This document shows positions 27,064 to 35,323 of a stretch of 47,487 bases of DNA, piece by piece. The stretch is taken from NCBI GenBank assembly GCA_016793195.1, contig JAEUJA010000218.1, forward strand, positions 1-47,487. Reading direction: 5' to 3'. The DNA is from Phycisphaerae bacterium. Its GTDB lineage: Bacteria > Planctomycetota > Phycisphaerae > Phycisphaerales > UBA1924. The notes beneath the pieces were generated by a model that did no database searches, had not been told where the DNA came from, and saw nothing but the letters and a program-made list of their open reading frames with translations. The stretch's first letter is position 1. Each line of letters opens with the position of its first letter. A program made the position numbers and the translations under genes.

Positions 27064-27246
27064 ATGGAAGCGTTCGAGCAACTCAAGCGGCTGATCGCCG
27101 ATGTCGAGGGGGACATTGCCAAGGCCGAGGGCGGCAACAAGGCCGCGGGCACGCGGGTCCGCCAGATCATGCAGGACATCAAGAACGCCGCCCAGGATAT
27201 TCGCGCCAAGATCCTGGAGATCCGCGATGCAGGAAAGCAGAGCTGA
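27064..27246 (+). CDS. Histone H1-like DNA-binding protein
   Basis: The 60-residue product (MEAFEQLKRLIADVEGDIAK, then GGNKAAGTRVRQIMQDIK, then AQDIRAKILEIRDAG) matches the short histone H1/Hc1-like proteins of chlamydiae and planctomycetes that compact DNA. It is helical and basic, without the long Lys/Ala tail of full-size members. A strong GGAGGT lies 5 nt before the ATG, suggesting high expression. Its last 20 nt overlap the start of the FabZ-like gene, so the two are translationally coupled. Confidence 0.85.
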   Translation: MEAFEQLKRLIADVEGDIAKAEGGNKAAGTRVRQIMQDIKNAAQDIRAKILEIRDAGKQS

Positions 27247-27736
27247 GGCCCCGCCCGCGCGGCACGGGCTTCTGTTTGACCTCTCCGCCATCGACCTCTC
27301 CGCGCGCCTGCGCTCGAAGGCCGAAATCGAGTCGTTTCTTCCGCACCGCGGGCAGATGTCGCTGCTCGACGCGGTCATCTGGGAACACCCCGAACACCTG
27401 CGGGCCGTCGCGATCAAGCACGTCCGCCACGACGAGTTCTGGGTGCCCGGGCACTTCCCCGGCCATCCGACGTTCCCCGGCGTGATGATGATCGAGGCGG
27501 GGGCCCAGCTGGCGTGCTACGAGTTCATGGCCCGCAAGTGCGGGCCGACGCTGGTGGCGTTCCTGCGCATCGAGGACGCCGCGTTTCGGGCCGCGGTGCA
27601 CCCGGGCGAGGATCTGTACCTCCTCTGCCACGAGGTGAAAGTCGGGCGGCGACAGTTCACCTCCGACATCCAGGGCGTGGTCCGGGGCCAGCTGGCCTTC
27701 GAGGCCCGCATCAGCGGCATGGTGACGGCGAAGTAG
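27227..27736 (+). CDS. 3-hydroxyacyl-ACP dehydratase-like protein (FabZ-type hot-dog fold)
   Basis: The 169-residue product has the FabZ active-site layout: ESFLPHRGQMSLLDAV, then VPGHFPGHPTFPGVMMIEAG with His76 and Glu90, the catalytic pair of FabA/FabZ dehydratases. It would dehydrate 3-hydroxyacyl-ACP in fatty acid or lipid A precursor synthesis. Variation from canonical FabZ (RGQMSLLDAV in place of RYPFLLVDRV) suggests a lineage-specific paralogue. The start at 27227 has GGAG 7 nt upstream and lies inside the histone H1-like gene (20-nt overlap). Confidence 0.82.
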   Translation: MQESRAEAPPARHGLLFDLSAIDLSARLRSKAEIESFLPHRGQMSLLDAVIWEHPEHLRAVAIKHVRHDEFWVPGHFPGHPTFPGVMMIEAGAQLACYEFMARKCGPTLVAFLRIEDAAFRAAVHPGEDLYLLCHEVKVGRRQFTSDIQGVVRGQLAFEARISGMVTAK

Positions 27737-27770
27737 CGATTCTCCGTGCCGTCCGGCCCGGGGCAGGGTC

Positions 27771-28046
27771 ATGAACCGAACCTCACAGCCACCGAAGTTC
27801 GACAACCGACTCTTCGTCTGCTATCTGAGTGTCTCGACCTCGCTGTTGGTGAAGGCCATCGATAATGGCTACCTCTTCCCGCTCGGCCTCAACGCGTGGA
27901 TCACAACGGCCATCGCCGCTTTGCTGCTGGCAACTGCCTTCCTCGCGTTGTGCGTCAGCGACTCTGATTGGTCTCGCGAGCACTGGAAGTCGATCGCCGT
28001 TTGGTCGGTCACGACCGTCGGCGTTGTCGCTTCGTATCTCTCATGA
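27771..28046 (+). CDS. Small membrane protein of unknown function
   Basis: The 91-residue product has two or three hydrophobic segments (around LFVCYLSVSTSLLVKAI, AWITTAIAALLLATAFLALC and SIAVWSVTTVGVVASYLS). It is not recognised. Its codon use is less GC-biased at the third position than its neighbours, so it may be a recent arrival or weakly constrained. It lies between the FabZ-like gene and the isomerase gene. Confidence 0.55.
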   Translation: MNRTSQPPKFDNRLFVCYLSVSTSLLVKAIDNGYLFPLGLNAWITTAIAALLLATAFLALCVSDSDWSREHWKSIAVWSVTTVGVVASYLS

Positions 28047-28101
28047 CGAATACTCGGCTGTGCCGTCAATGTGGCAGAGCCGACGTCGGTGGCGGCTCCG
28101 C

Positions 28102-28113
28102 TATTCTTCCTCC
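28102..28113 (+). promoter_or_regulatory. -10 box placed for a leaderless manA transcript
   Basis: TATTCT (28102-28107) is followed by exactly 6 nt and then the ATG. The hexamer and spacing are the same as before rarA. No ribosome-binding site is available to the ATG if transcription starts at the usual distance. Confidence 0.5.
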
Positions 28114-29121
28114 ATGCCCACCTATCCCCTTCTCTTTGAGCCGCTCTTCTTCGCCAAGGTCTGGGGCGGGCGCGCCCTGGAGCACCTGCGCAAGCCCATC
28201 CCGGCGCGCGAGAACATCGGCGAATCGTGGGAACTGGCCGACCTTGCCTCCACCTCCTCCGGCGGCGCGGGCGGCGGCGCGGCACGCTCGATCATCGCCA
28301 ACGGCCCGCTCCAGGGACGCTCGCTGAATGACGCCGTCACGCTCTGGAAGTCCGATCTGCTCGGCGCGACGCCCCCGACACCATCGGGCTGCTTCCCGCT
28401 GCTGGTGAAGTTTCTCGATGCGCGCGAGAACCTCAGTGTGCAAGTTCATCCGAGCCCGGCGTACGCCCGCACGCACGCGGCCGCGCACCTCAAGACCGAG
28501 AGCTGGTACATCCTCCACGCCGAGCCCGGCGCCGTGATCTACAAGGGCATCAGGCCGGGCGTCTCGCGCGAAGAGTTCGCGGCCCACGCCCGCGCCAATT
28601 CTCCCGACATCGTACAGGACATGATCTCGCTCCCCGCGATTCCCGGCGAGTGTCACAACCTGCCCAGCGGCACGGTCCACGCCCTCGGCGCTGGCGTGCT
28701 CGTCGCCGAGGTACAAACGCCCAGCGACACGACGTTCCGCCTCTACGACTGGGGACGCACGGGGCGCGAGCTGCACACCGAGCCCGCGCTGGAATGCTCG
28801 GATTTCTCTGCCGCACCGGCGGCGGCGAGGCTCGGCGCGGGCCGGTCGTTCGCCACGCTGGTCACCACCGAGTTCTACACGATCAACGAGCTTTCGCTGG
28901 GCGCGGGCGAGTCGCACGCGATCGCGGGGTCGGGCTCGGGCAGGGGATCTCGCCCGGTCGTGATCATCACGCTCTCGGGCTCGGCCCGCCTCGAATCGCA
29001 GAGCGGCGTGACCTCGCTCATTCTGGGCTCCACGTGCCTGGTTCCGGCGGGTCTGGCCGCGGGATCGCGCGTGATCGCCGAATCCGCGGCACGCCTGCTC
29101 GTGGTCCTGGTCGGGGTGTGA
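28114..29121 (+). CDS. manA: Mannose-6-phosphate isomerase, class I
   Basis: The enzyme interconverts mannose-6-phosphate and fructose-6-phosphate. The 335-residue product has the cupin features of the class: the N-terminal FEPLFFAKVWGGRALEHL and IGESWELAD, zinc ligands in LSVQVHPSPAYA and KTESWYILHA, and CHNLPSGTVHALGAG with a further histidine, then DWGRTGRELHTEPAL. Length is typical of the short bacterial form. It probably supplies mannose or fructose phosphates for surface polysaccharide made by nearby glycosyltransferases, but this link is inference. Confidence 0.88.
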   Translation: MPTYPLLFEPLFFAKVWGGRALEHLRKPIPARENIGESWELADLASTSSGGAGGGAARSIIANGPLQGRSLNDAVTLWKSDLLGATPPTPSGCFPLLVKFLDARENLSVQVHPSPAYARTHAAAHLKTESWYILHAEPGAVIYKGIRPGVSREEFAAHARANSPDIVQDMISLPAIPGECHNLPSGTVHALGAGVLVAEVQTPSDTTFRLYDWGRTGRELHTEPALECSDFSAAPAAARLGAGRSFATLVTTEFYTINELSLGAGESHAIAGSGSGRGSRPVVIITLSGSARLESQSGVTSLILGSTCLVPAGLAAGSRVIAESAARLLVVLVGV

Positions 29122-29399
29122 CGGCCGCGGCTTGCTCGGCGCTTCGTGCCTTTGCGCGCTCGCTTATCGCTCGCACCGGTGCGCACGCGTGTTCGCGTTG
29201 TAGTGACTTTGCCGCCGTCGACATCGTTATCGCGCGTGCGGGCGCGTGACTCTGTGCATCTCGTGCGGCAATCGCGTCCGCCCGGTGTAGATTCCCGTCA
29301 GTACCCATGTTGCCCGGTTTCCAGGGGCGTTGCGTCCGTTTCGCTTGTGTTTGCGAGCGCGCCGCGTCCGCGGGCTGGCCTTGATTTCGGAGAGATGAA

Positions 29400-30131
29400 A
29401 TGAAGATTGTTGCTGCCCTTGCCGTCCTCGCGTGCGCCGGCGCCGCCGTCGCGGGTCCCATCCAGTCGGGCAACTCCGGCGCCGGCTCGGCGTCGATCGG
29501 CGTGGCCCGCGCGGTGCTCTGGAACCAGAACACCACGAACTTCAACGGCGTCGTCGATCAGGACTTCCCCGACTTCGCCACGTACTCCGCCGGCATGGTC
29601 GATGACTTCTCGACCGGCGGCCAGACGTGGAACGTCAACCGCGTCACCACCTATTACACCCAGGGCATCGGAATCTGGCCCGCGGGCAACATCAGCGCGC
29701 AGCTCAGCCTCTACACCAAGTCCGGCTCGTCCCCGACCGGCGCTGACCTGGTCGGCAACCTCGGCTCCGTCTCCGCCACCCTCGTCAACCTGAGCGGCGC
29801 CTGGGCTCTTGTCGCCGACACCTCGGGCGTCGGCGCCCTCCAGGGCATCAACGGCGACTTCTGGGTCGGCCTCACCCCCACCCTCGCCTTCGGCAGCTAC
29901 GGCCAGGAGTTCCACCTCCTGTCCGGCGTCGCCACCAACGGCGCCGGCTCGGCCGTCCGCAACGTCGGCGGCAGCTTCGGCTTTGGCAGCGACTGGTACG
30001 ACGCCGGCTCGCTCGGCGGCCAGCCCGAGGCCGACATGCTCTTCACGCTCGAGGGTGACGTGGTCCCCGCCCCGGGCGCCGCGGCCCTGCTTGCCCTCGG
30101 CGGCATCTTCGCCGGGCGTCGTCGCCGCTAA
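29400..30131 (+). CDS. Exported protein with PAPG-type PEP-CTERM sorting signal
   Basis: The 243-residue product has a signal peptide (MKIVAALAVLACAGAAVAGP) and a beta-rich Gly/Ser/Asn/Thr middle. It ends in VVPAPGAAALLALGGIFAGR followed by Arg residues: a Pro-containing motif, a hydrophobic helix and a basic cluster, i.e. a PEP-CTERM-like sorting tail. In other bacteria such tails are processed by exosortase, which is not in this window. GGAG lies 7 nt before the ATG. It is followed by a strong terminator, so it is probably monocistronic. The middle region is not assigned to a named family. Confidence 0.8.
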   Translation: MKIVAALAVLACAGAAVAGPIQSGNSGAGSASIGVARAVLWNQNTTNFNGVVDQDFPDFATYSAGMVDDFSTGGQTWNVNRVTTYYTQGIGIWPAGNISAQLSLYTKSGSSPTGADLVGNLGSVSATLVNLSGAWALVADTSGVGALQGINGDFWVGLTPTLAFGSYGQEFHLLSGVATNGAGSAVRNVGGSFGFGSDWYDAGSLGGQPEADMLFTLEGDVVPAPGAAALLALGGIFAGRRRR

Positions 30132-30181
30132 TCCACCGACGCGGTGAGCCGCGTCCGATGTTTCACGCTTGAAACTCGCGG

Positions 30182-30215
30182 GGGCGTCCGATCGTCGGAC
30201 GCCCTCGTTGTTTTT
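30182..30215 (+). terminator. Terminator of the PEP-CTERM gene
   Basis: A perfect 10-bp stem GGGCGTCCGA/TCGGACGCCC (30182-30191/30195-30204) with a TCG loop is followed by TCGTTGTTTTT. It lies about 50 nt after the stop codon and is a strong intrinsic terminator. Confidence 0.9.
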
Positions 30216-30230
30216 GGGGAGAGGTATCGG

Positions 30231-30305
30231 GCAGCGAGACAGCGAGACCGGAACAAATCGCCAAATTGCCAAAGCGCCAAATTGCCAAATGAAGAAATCG
30301 CCAAG
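30231..30305. repeat. Composite octamer array (GAGACAGC then GCCAAATT units)
   Basis: GCAGCGAGACAGCGAGAC is followed by a run of 8-nt units AAATCGCC, AAATTGCC, AAAGCGCC, AAATTGCC, AAATGAAG and AAATCGCC. Two unit types are thus joined in one intergenic array. Related units occur at 17187, 24590 and 46229. Confidence 0.7.
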
Positions 30306-30345
30306 GACTCTCCGAGTGGATGAACGCGGTTCCGCGGCATAGTTC

Positions 30346-30370
30346 TTGACTTCGCCACTTCGCCACTTCT
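30346..30370. repeat. Short GCCACTTC octamer array
   Basis: TTGACTTCGCCACTTCGCCACTTCT contains two exact CGCCACTT units plus flanks, matching the array at 19391-19425. It lies just before the stop of the DinB-like gene. Confidence 0.55.
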
Positions 30371-30386
30371 TTCCCGTTGCGCCGCC

Positions 30387-30905
30387 CTACAGCACGCCCT
30401 TCATTCCCAGGGCTTTTCGGAGCGACGCGAGCTGGCCGGCGTGGAATCCGTTGTGAAATCCCATGCGTGCTGCCAGGGCCGAGAGCGGCATCTCACGCAC
30501 CCCCCACTTGGTCGTGCTCGCGAGCTTCTCGTCGCTCGCGCTGCGCACGGCCGCGATCAGGCGCGTGGCGGCTTTGGCAAAGATTTCGCGGGAGCGCGCG
30601 TCGCCTGGGTACGCGGCCGCGTCCGCGACCGGCACCGAATCCTTCGCCACGCCCTCGATGCCGAAGCGTGCCGCGTCGCCGCGAGTCTCGGGCACAAAGT
30701 CAGACTCGGGCAACGCCCCGGCGTCGAAGCGCTCCGCGGCGCGGTGCATGACAAACGCCAGGTGCCCGAGCGTCCACGCGAAGTGATTGGGCAGCCCCGG
30801 CGCCTGACTCGTCCGATTCGAGTCGTCAAAGCCCGCGAAGAACAGCTCGGTCGCCATCCGCGACGCCTCGATCGCGTCGGCCAGCACGCTTGATCTCTCG
30901 CTCAT
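30387..30905 (-). CDS. DinB-family (four-helix bundle) protein
   Basis: The 172-residue product fits the DinB/YfiT-like metal-binding four-helix bundle. Histidines lie in FAWTLGHLAFVMHRA and in the C-terminal MGFHNGFHAGQLASLRKALG, which is the typical last helix with the HxxxHxxQ spacing. Family members include DNA-damage-inducible proteins and thiol transferases; which applies here is unknown. Third-position GC is high, supporting the frame. It lies downstream of the fucosidase gene on the same strand. Confidence 0.75.
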   Translation of the reverse strand: MSERSSVLADAIEASRMATELFFAGFDDSNRTSQAPGLPNHFAWTLGHLAFVMHRAAERFDAGALPESDFVPETRGDAARFGIEGVAKDSVPVADAAAYPGDARSREIFAKAATRLIAAVRSASDEKLASTTKWGVREMPLSALAARMGFHNGFHAGQLASLRKALGMKGVL

Positions 30906-31032
30906 CGGTCAACTCCTTGGGAACCCGCCGTCGGGACCGGCGCATTCAATCAGATCACCCACCGAGGAAAAACAGGGCGCACGGGGAGGAGGGAGAGCCG
31001 TCCGGCCGGACACGCCTAGAAACTGCTTCCAC

Positions 31033-31062
31033 CACTCACGACTCACGACTCTCGGCTCACGG
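31033..31062. repeat. Degenerate ACTCACG heptamer array
   Basis: ACTCACG, ACTCACG, ACTCTCG and GCTCACG follow one another directly in the spacer between the fucosidase and DinB-like genes. Unit length is seven here rather than eight. Confidence 0.6.
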
Positions 31063-31094
31063 CATCTCTGACATCGTGCTTTCGTGACTTCTTC

Positions 31095-33041
31095 TCACGG
31101 ATTCGGCCGCACCGTGACCCGCCGCAGGTTCATCAGGGCCGCGTCCATCTTGACGGGCGTGACGCGCAGCTCGTACCGCCCGGCGCGGAGGCCGACACTC
31201 CCGACGATCTGGCGCGCGAACTCCGTCCAGCCCGTGGTCTGTTTCACGCCGGCTTCCAGCATTGCCTCGGCCTTGCCGTCGCGCACAAACTCGACGCGGT
31301 ACGTTCCGCCGTTGCCCGGTGCGCAGGCGCTCTCCACCTCGATGGCGTACTTGCCGTCCTTGGCGACCTCGACGTTCCACTTCACCGAGTCCTTGGCGTC
31401 CGTCCACCAGCCGATGGCGTTTTTGGGCTCGCCCTCGAAGCGGGCGGTCTGGCCAACGACCTCGGCATCGACCGCCATCGCCGAGAGCACGCCGTCGCCG
31501 CCCATTTTCACGGGCCTCTCGAACACCTGCGGCTCTCCCTCGATCACCAGCTTCACCACCGTCGCGTGCGGGTTGCGGGGCGAGTTGCCGACCTTGATCG
31601 CGATGTCGTCGCCGTCACGACGGGCCATCGTCTCGCCGCCGCCCAGGATGGTCGCCGACACCGCGTTGTTCGTCAGGCCCGGCACGCGCAGCACGCCGTC
31701 GCTCGGCCAGTCGTAGACACAGAGGTAGAGCGTCGTGTTCTTGCCTTCCGTCTTGGCCGTCGCGCGACCCCAGGGGAGTTTCTTGAACGGCCCGGCGTGC
31801 GTGCCGTAGATCGCCTCGGCGTTCACGTCGATCCACGTGCCGACCTCCGCCAAACGCTCGACCGATTCCGGCGGGATCAGGCCCTCGCTGGTCGGCCCGA
31901 CATTGAGCAGGAAGTTCCCGCCCTTGCTCGAGGTCTCGATCAACATGCGGACGAGCGTCGTGGCGGATTTCCAGTTGTGGTCGTTCTTCTTGAAGCCCCA
32001 CGTGTCGTTCATCGTCATGCAGGATTCCCAGTCCACGCCGGGCATTCCCGTCGCCGGAATCTCCTGTTCGGGCGTGCCGTAGTCGCCGGCGAAGCCCGCG
32101 TCGCTCATGCCCGCCATCCCGCCGCGCCCCTTGTCCACGCGGTTGTTCACGATCACGCCCGGCGCCAGCTTCCGGCACAGGTCATAGAGCGGCTGGCCCT
32201 GCTCGTGCGTCCAGGTGTTCTCCCACTCGCCGTCGAACCACAGAATCCCCGTCTTGGGGAAGTTCGTCAGCAGCTCCGCCACCTGCCCGCGCAGATGCTC
32301 CACATACCTCGGAAAATCGGCCTTCACGTCCGGGCGCGGGTCCCACGCACGACGCGGCAGATAGTCCGGGTGGTGCCAGTCCATGATCGAGTGATAGAAG
32401 CACATCGTGAGCCCCTGCTTCTGGCACTCGTCGTAGAGCTCGCGCAGGATGTCGCGCTTGAAGGGCGACGCGTCCATCACGTCGTAGTCGGTGAGCTTGG
32501 AATCCCACAGGCAGAAGCCGTCGTGGTGCTTGCTGGTGATGACGATGTATTTCATCCCCGCGCCCTTGGCGGTTGATACCCATTCCTTGGCGTTGAACTT
32601 CACGGGGTTGAACTGCTTGGCCAGCGGCTCATACTCGGCCACCGGGATCTGCGCCGAGTTCATGATCCATTCGCCGATCCCGCCGACCTCCTTGCCCTTC
32701 CACTCGCCGGCGGGGACGGAATAAAGCCCCCAGTGGATGAACATGCCAAAGCGTGCCTCGCGGAACCACTTCATGCGCGCGTCGCGCTGGGCGGGGGTTT
32801 CGGACGAGGATGCCTGGGCCGAGGGCTGGGCCGCCGCCGGAACGCTCGATGTCGAGGGCGCGGCCGCGGTAGCGCCGGCGGTTGCTCCGAAGGTGATGCC
32901 CGCGCAGATGGGGCCTTGTGCGGCTCCGAGTTGGAACTCACGCGCCGCCGCGAGCGTACCCCACGACATCAGCCCCGCGACGCACGCCAATCCCGCAGCC
33001 GTCCGCATCGCCCGTCCCCGCGTCATTCCGAGCATGTTCAT
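31095..33041 (-). CDS. Alpha-L-fucosidase, GH29, secreted
   Basis: The enzyme should release L-fucose from glycans or polysaccharides outside the cytoplasm. The 648-residue product has a signal peptide (about 1-33), a low-complexity Ala/Ser/Pro linker (about 50-83) and a GH29 barrel. Barrel motifs include RFGMFIHWGLYSVPAGEW, VITSKHHDGFCLWDS, YHSIMDWHHPDY and ILWFDGEW with the likely nucleophile Asp270, plus FLLNVGPTSEGLIP. A C-terminal beta-sandwich region of about 150 residues includes features like GGTYRVEFVRDGK and RAGRYELRVTPV and may bind carbohydrate. GGGAG lies 7 nt before the ATG at 33041. It is divergent from an MFS transporter across a symmetric promoter, suggesting joint control. 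Confidence 0.93.
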   Translation of the reverse strand: MNMLGMTRGRAMRTAAGLACVAGLMSWGTLAAAREFQLGAAQGPICAGITFGATAGATAAAPSTSSVPAAAQPSAQASSSETPAQRDARMKWFREARFGMFIHWGLYSVPAGEWKGKEVGGIGEWIMNSAQIPVAEYEPLAKQFNPVKFNAKEWVSTAKGAGMKYIVITSKHHDGFCLWDSKLTDYDVMDASPFKRDILRELYDECQKQGLTMCFYHSIMDWHHPDYLPRRAWDPRPDVKADFPRYVEHLRGQVAELLTNFPKTGILWFDGEWENTWTHEQGQPLYDLCRKLAPGVIVNNRVDKGRGGMAGMSDAGFAGDYGTPEQEIPATGMPGVDWESCMTMNDTWGFKKNDHNWKSATTLVRMLIETSSKGGNFLLNVGPTSEGLIPPESVERLAEVGTWIDVNAEAIYGTHAGPFKKLPWGRATAKTEGKNTTLYLCVYDWPSDGVLRVPGLTNNAVSATILGGGETMARRDGDDIAIKVGNSPRNPHATVVKLVIEGEPQVFERPVKMGGDGVLSAMAVDAEVVGQTARFEGEPKNAIGWWTDAKDSVKWNVEVAKDGKYAIEVESACAPGNGGTYRVEFVRDGKAEAMLEAGVKQTTGWTEFARQIVGSVGLRAGRYELRVTPVKMDAALMNLRRVTVRPNP

Positions 33042-33076
33042 GGTTGATCTCCCGGCGCCGATTTCTCGGCGGCGCG

Positions 33077-33109
33077 AGCATACACGAGCGCCCGCGGGAC
33101 GTGTATGCT
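33077..33109. promoter_or_regulatory. Inverted repeat forming symmetric divergent promoters
   Basis: AGCATACACG (33077-33086) and CGTGTATGCT (33100-33109) are perfect 10-bp inverted arms around a 13-nt spacer. Each arm contains TATGCT, a plausible -10 box, pointing outward: one toward the MFS gene, the other toward the fucosidase. The two promoters would share the same DNA, so polymerase binding on one side should exclude the other, and a dimeric regulator could bind both arms. Confidence 0.65.
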
Positions 33110-33223
33110 GGTGCGACGGTTTCCATCTGTGCGCCGCGGCACGTTCCCACCGCCGCCCGCACGCCCCCTCACGCGCCGCCGCGCCCCATCGCCGCTCGGC
33201 CCATCGCGCACGCGAGAAAAACC

Positions 33224-34612
33224 ATGACGACCTCCGACACCTTCCCTCAGGCAGCCCTCGAACCCAAGTCTCCCTTCCTTCGCCTGGCCACCATGATGTT
33301 CCTGCAGTTCTTTGTCTGGGGCGCGTGGTACGTCACGATGGGCCCCTACATGGGCGCGGTGGGACTCGGTGATTCCATCGGCCACGCCTATACCGTCGGC
33401 CCGATCGCCGCCATCCTCTCCTCGCTCTTCCTGGGCATGATCGCCGACCGCTTCTTCGCGTCGCAGAAGGTGCTCGGCCTGCTCCACATCCTGGGCGGGC
33501 TGGCCCTCGCCGCCGCCCCGGCCCTGGCAAAGATGTCCGTCGACGCCGCCGCGGCCCACCCGCTGGCCGAGGGCGCGGAAAAGCCTTTCCTCAACACGCA
33601 CCACCTGCCCTACCTGGCCGCGTTGCTCGTCCACATGCTGTGCTACATGCCCACGCTGGGCCTGACCAACTCGATCGCCTTCGCGCACATCAAGCACCCC
33701 GAGAAAGAGTTCCCGGTCATCCGCGTGCTGGGCACGATCGGCTGGATCGTCGCCGGTTTCGCCGTGGGCTACGCCGTGCAGTACCTGGTCCCCGCGAGCG
33801 TCGCGGCGGATCAGTCCGAGGGCGCCATCGCCGCCGCGGCCAAGGCCACCGAGGCCGCGCGGGCGTCCTCGCCGCTCTTCTTCTACATCGCGGGCGGTTC
33901 GGCCGTGGTGCTCGGGCTGTTCTCGTTCGCGCTCCCGCACACGCCGCCGCCCGCCGCGGGCAAGGCCGTGCGAGTTTCTGAATTACTCGGCGCCGACGCG
34001 CTCTCGCTCCTCAAGAGCCCGAGCTTCGCGGTGTTTGCGTTGTGCTCGCTGCTCATCTGCGCCCCGCTGGCCGGCTACTACAGCTTCGCGGCCACCTTCG
34101 CCGGCGCCTCGGGCATCAAGAACGTACCCGTCACGATGACGTTCGGCCAGATGTCCGAGATCGTCTTCATGCTCCTCATGCCCGCCTTCTTCGCCCGCCT
34201 GGGCGTCAAGTGGATGCTGCTCGTCGGCATGTTCGCCTGGACGCTCCGCTACGGCCTGTTCGCCGCCGCCGCCCCCAGCAGCACCCAGTGGATGATCCTC
34301 GCCGGCATCATCCTCCACGGCATCTGCTACGACTTCTTCTTCGTCACCGGCTTCATCTACGTCGACAAGAAGGCGCCCAAGGAGATTCGTGCTCAGGCCC
34401 AGACCTTCCTCGTCCTCATCACGCAGGGCCTGGGCCTCGGCCTTGGCGCGCAGGCCTTCGGGCGGCTTGTCACCAACTACACCGACAAGGCCACCGGGGC
34501 CGTCGATTGGAAGATGGTCTGGACCTATCCCGCCATCGCCGCCGCGGCCATCATGGTCATCTTCTTCCTGGGCTTCTGGGAAAAGGGCAAGTCGAGCGAG
34601 AATGCCGCCTAG
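33224..34612 (+). CDS. MFS transporter, nucleoside:H+ symporter (NupG)-like
   Basis: The 462-residue protein has 12 predicted membrane helices and the N-terminal MMFLQFFVWGAWYVTMGPYM with the GxxADRFF-type loop (GMIADRFFASQKVLG). These are features of the nucleoside:proton symporter branch of the major facilitator superfamily that is common in planctomycetes. A conserved VIRVLGTIGWIVAGFAVGY follows in helix 5 and PKEIRAQAQTFLVLITQGLG in helix 10-11. The substrate may be a nucleoside or a sugar. Divergence from a fucosidase gene behind a symmetric promoter makes a glycan-derived sugar possible (inference). The ATG at 33224 was chosen because the family N-terminus follows; only weak GAGA precedes it. 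Confidence 0.85.
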   Translation: MTTSDTFPQAALEPKSPFLRLATMMFLQFFVWGAWYVTMGPYMGAVGLGDSIGHAYTVGPIAAILSSLFLGMIADRFFASQKVLGLLHILGGLALAAAPALAKMSVDAAAAHPLAEGAEKPFLNTHHLPYLAALLVHMLCYMPTLGLTNSIAFAHIKHPEKEFPVIRVLGTIGWIVAGFAVGYAVQYLVPASVAADQSEGAIAAAAKATEAARASSPLFFYIAGGSAVVLGLFSFALPHTPPPAAGKAVRVSELLGADALSLLKSPSFAVFALCSLLICAPLAGYYSFAATFAGASGIKNVPVTMTFGQMSEIVFMLLMPAFFARLGVKWMLLVGMFAWTLRYGLFAAAAPSSTQWMILAGIILHGICYDFFFVTGFIYVDKKAPKEIRAQAQTFLVLITQGLGLGLGAQAFGRLVTNYTDKATGAVDWKMVWTYPAIAAAAIMVIFFLGFWEKGKSSENAA

Positions 34613-34848
34613 GCGCTGTGTCAATCCCAGCGGCCCGTTCCGCGATATCCCGTCCAGCTCTGTGCCGACGGGCTTGGCAGGCCCGGCAGCCCCAAATCTC
34701 GGGGAGCAAACTTGTTCCGGCGCGCCCCCCGCTCATTGGGAACCGCTCGCCCTGTCGCACGCCAGACCGGAACTCAGGTTTTCCTCCGTATGATTTTTTC
34801 CGCCACTTCCTTCGATGGGCTCCAAGGCGCGTGGGCACCATCCCTCCA

Positions 34849-35235
34849 ATGACCTCCTCCCCCGCCACCCCGCTGGGCCGATTCATCGCGAGGGTCTTCC
34901 TCACGCTCTTCATGGCCTCGTTCTTCGCGGGCGGATGGTTCTTCGCATTCGGCGCGGGCTCGCCGGACGGCGCGTTCGGCGCGGTCTTCACCGCTTTCGG
35001 CCTGGCGTTCATGGGCCTCGCGGTTTTCGTCGTCGGCGCCGCGTGGTTCGGCAATGTTCTTCGCGCGCCCGCGACCACCAACAACAACCCTGCCACGCCC
35101 GACGCGCCCGGCTCTCCATCCCGCGGCGCGCCCAACCCGAAGGCACCCAAGCCCGGCGGGCAGATCACATGCTCCTACTGCGGGCGCGTCCGCGCCAACG
35201 CCGGCGCCCCCTGCGAGTCCTGCGGCGGCGCGTAG
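34849..35235 (+). CDS. Small membrane protein with C-terminal zinc ribbon
   Basis: The 128-residue product has two hydrophobic segments (about 14-33 and 42-66) followed by a Pro/Asn-rich linker and a C-terminal CSYCGRVRANAGAPCESCGG zinc ribbon with four cysteines. It is not a named family, but membrane-plus-zinc-ribbon layouts recur elsewhere in this window (38580-40303). No Shine-Dalgarno is visible. It lies 88 nt before the glycosyltransferase gene on the same strand. Confidence 0.65.
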   Translation: MTSSPATPLGRFIARVFLTLFMASFFAGGWFFAFGAGSPDGAFGAVFTAFGLAFMGLAVFVVGAAWFGNVLRAPATTNNNPATPDAPGSPSRGAPNPKAPKPGGQITCSYCGRVRANAGAPCESCGGA

Positions 35236-35323
35236 GCGGGACCCCCCCCAAATCGAGTTCACCGCGCCGCCGTCGAATGAGCTTCTACGCTTGGAACGCG
35301 GCGCACCCGAGGCCGCCACGACG

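Noticed and set aside
29122-29399. Possible small gene or promoter between manA and the PEP-CTERM gene
   Set aside because: Frames here lack ribosome sites and family features, and no -35/-10 pair with good spacing was found.
31566-32576. Plus-strand frame of 336 codons
   Set aside because: Shadow of the GH29 fucosidase on the other strand.
34649-34672. CCCGTC/GACGGG hairpin after the MFS gene as terminator
   Set aside because: Only a 6-bp stem with a 12-nt loop and no T-run; too weak to list.
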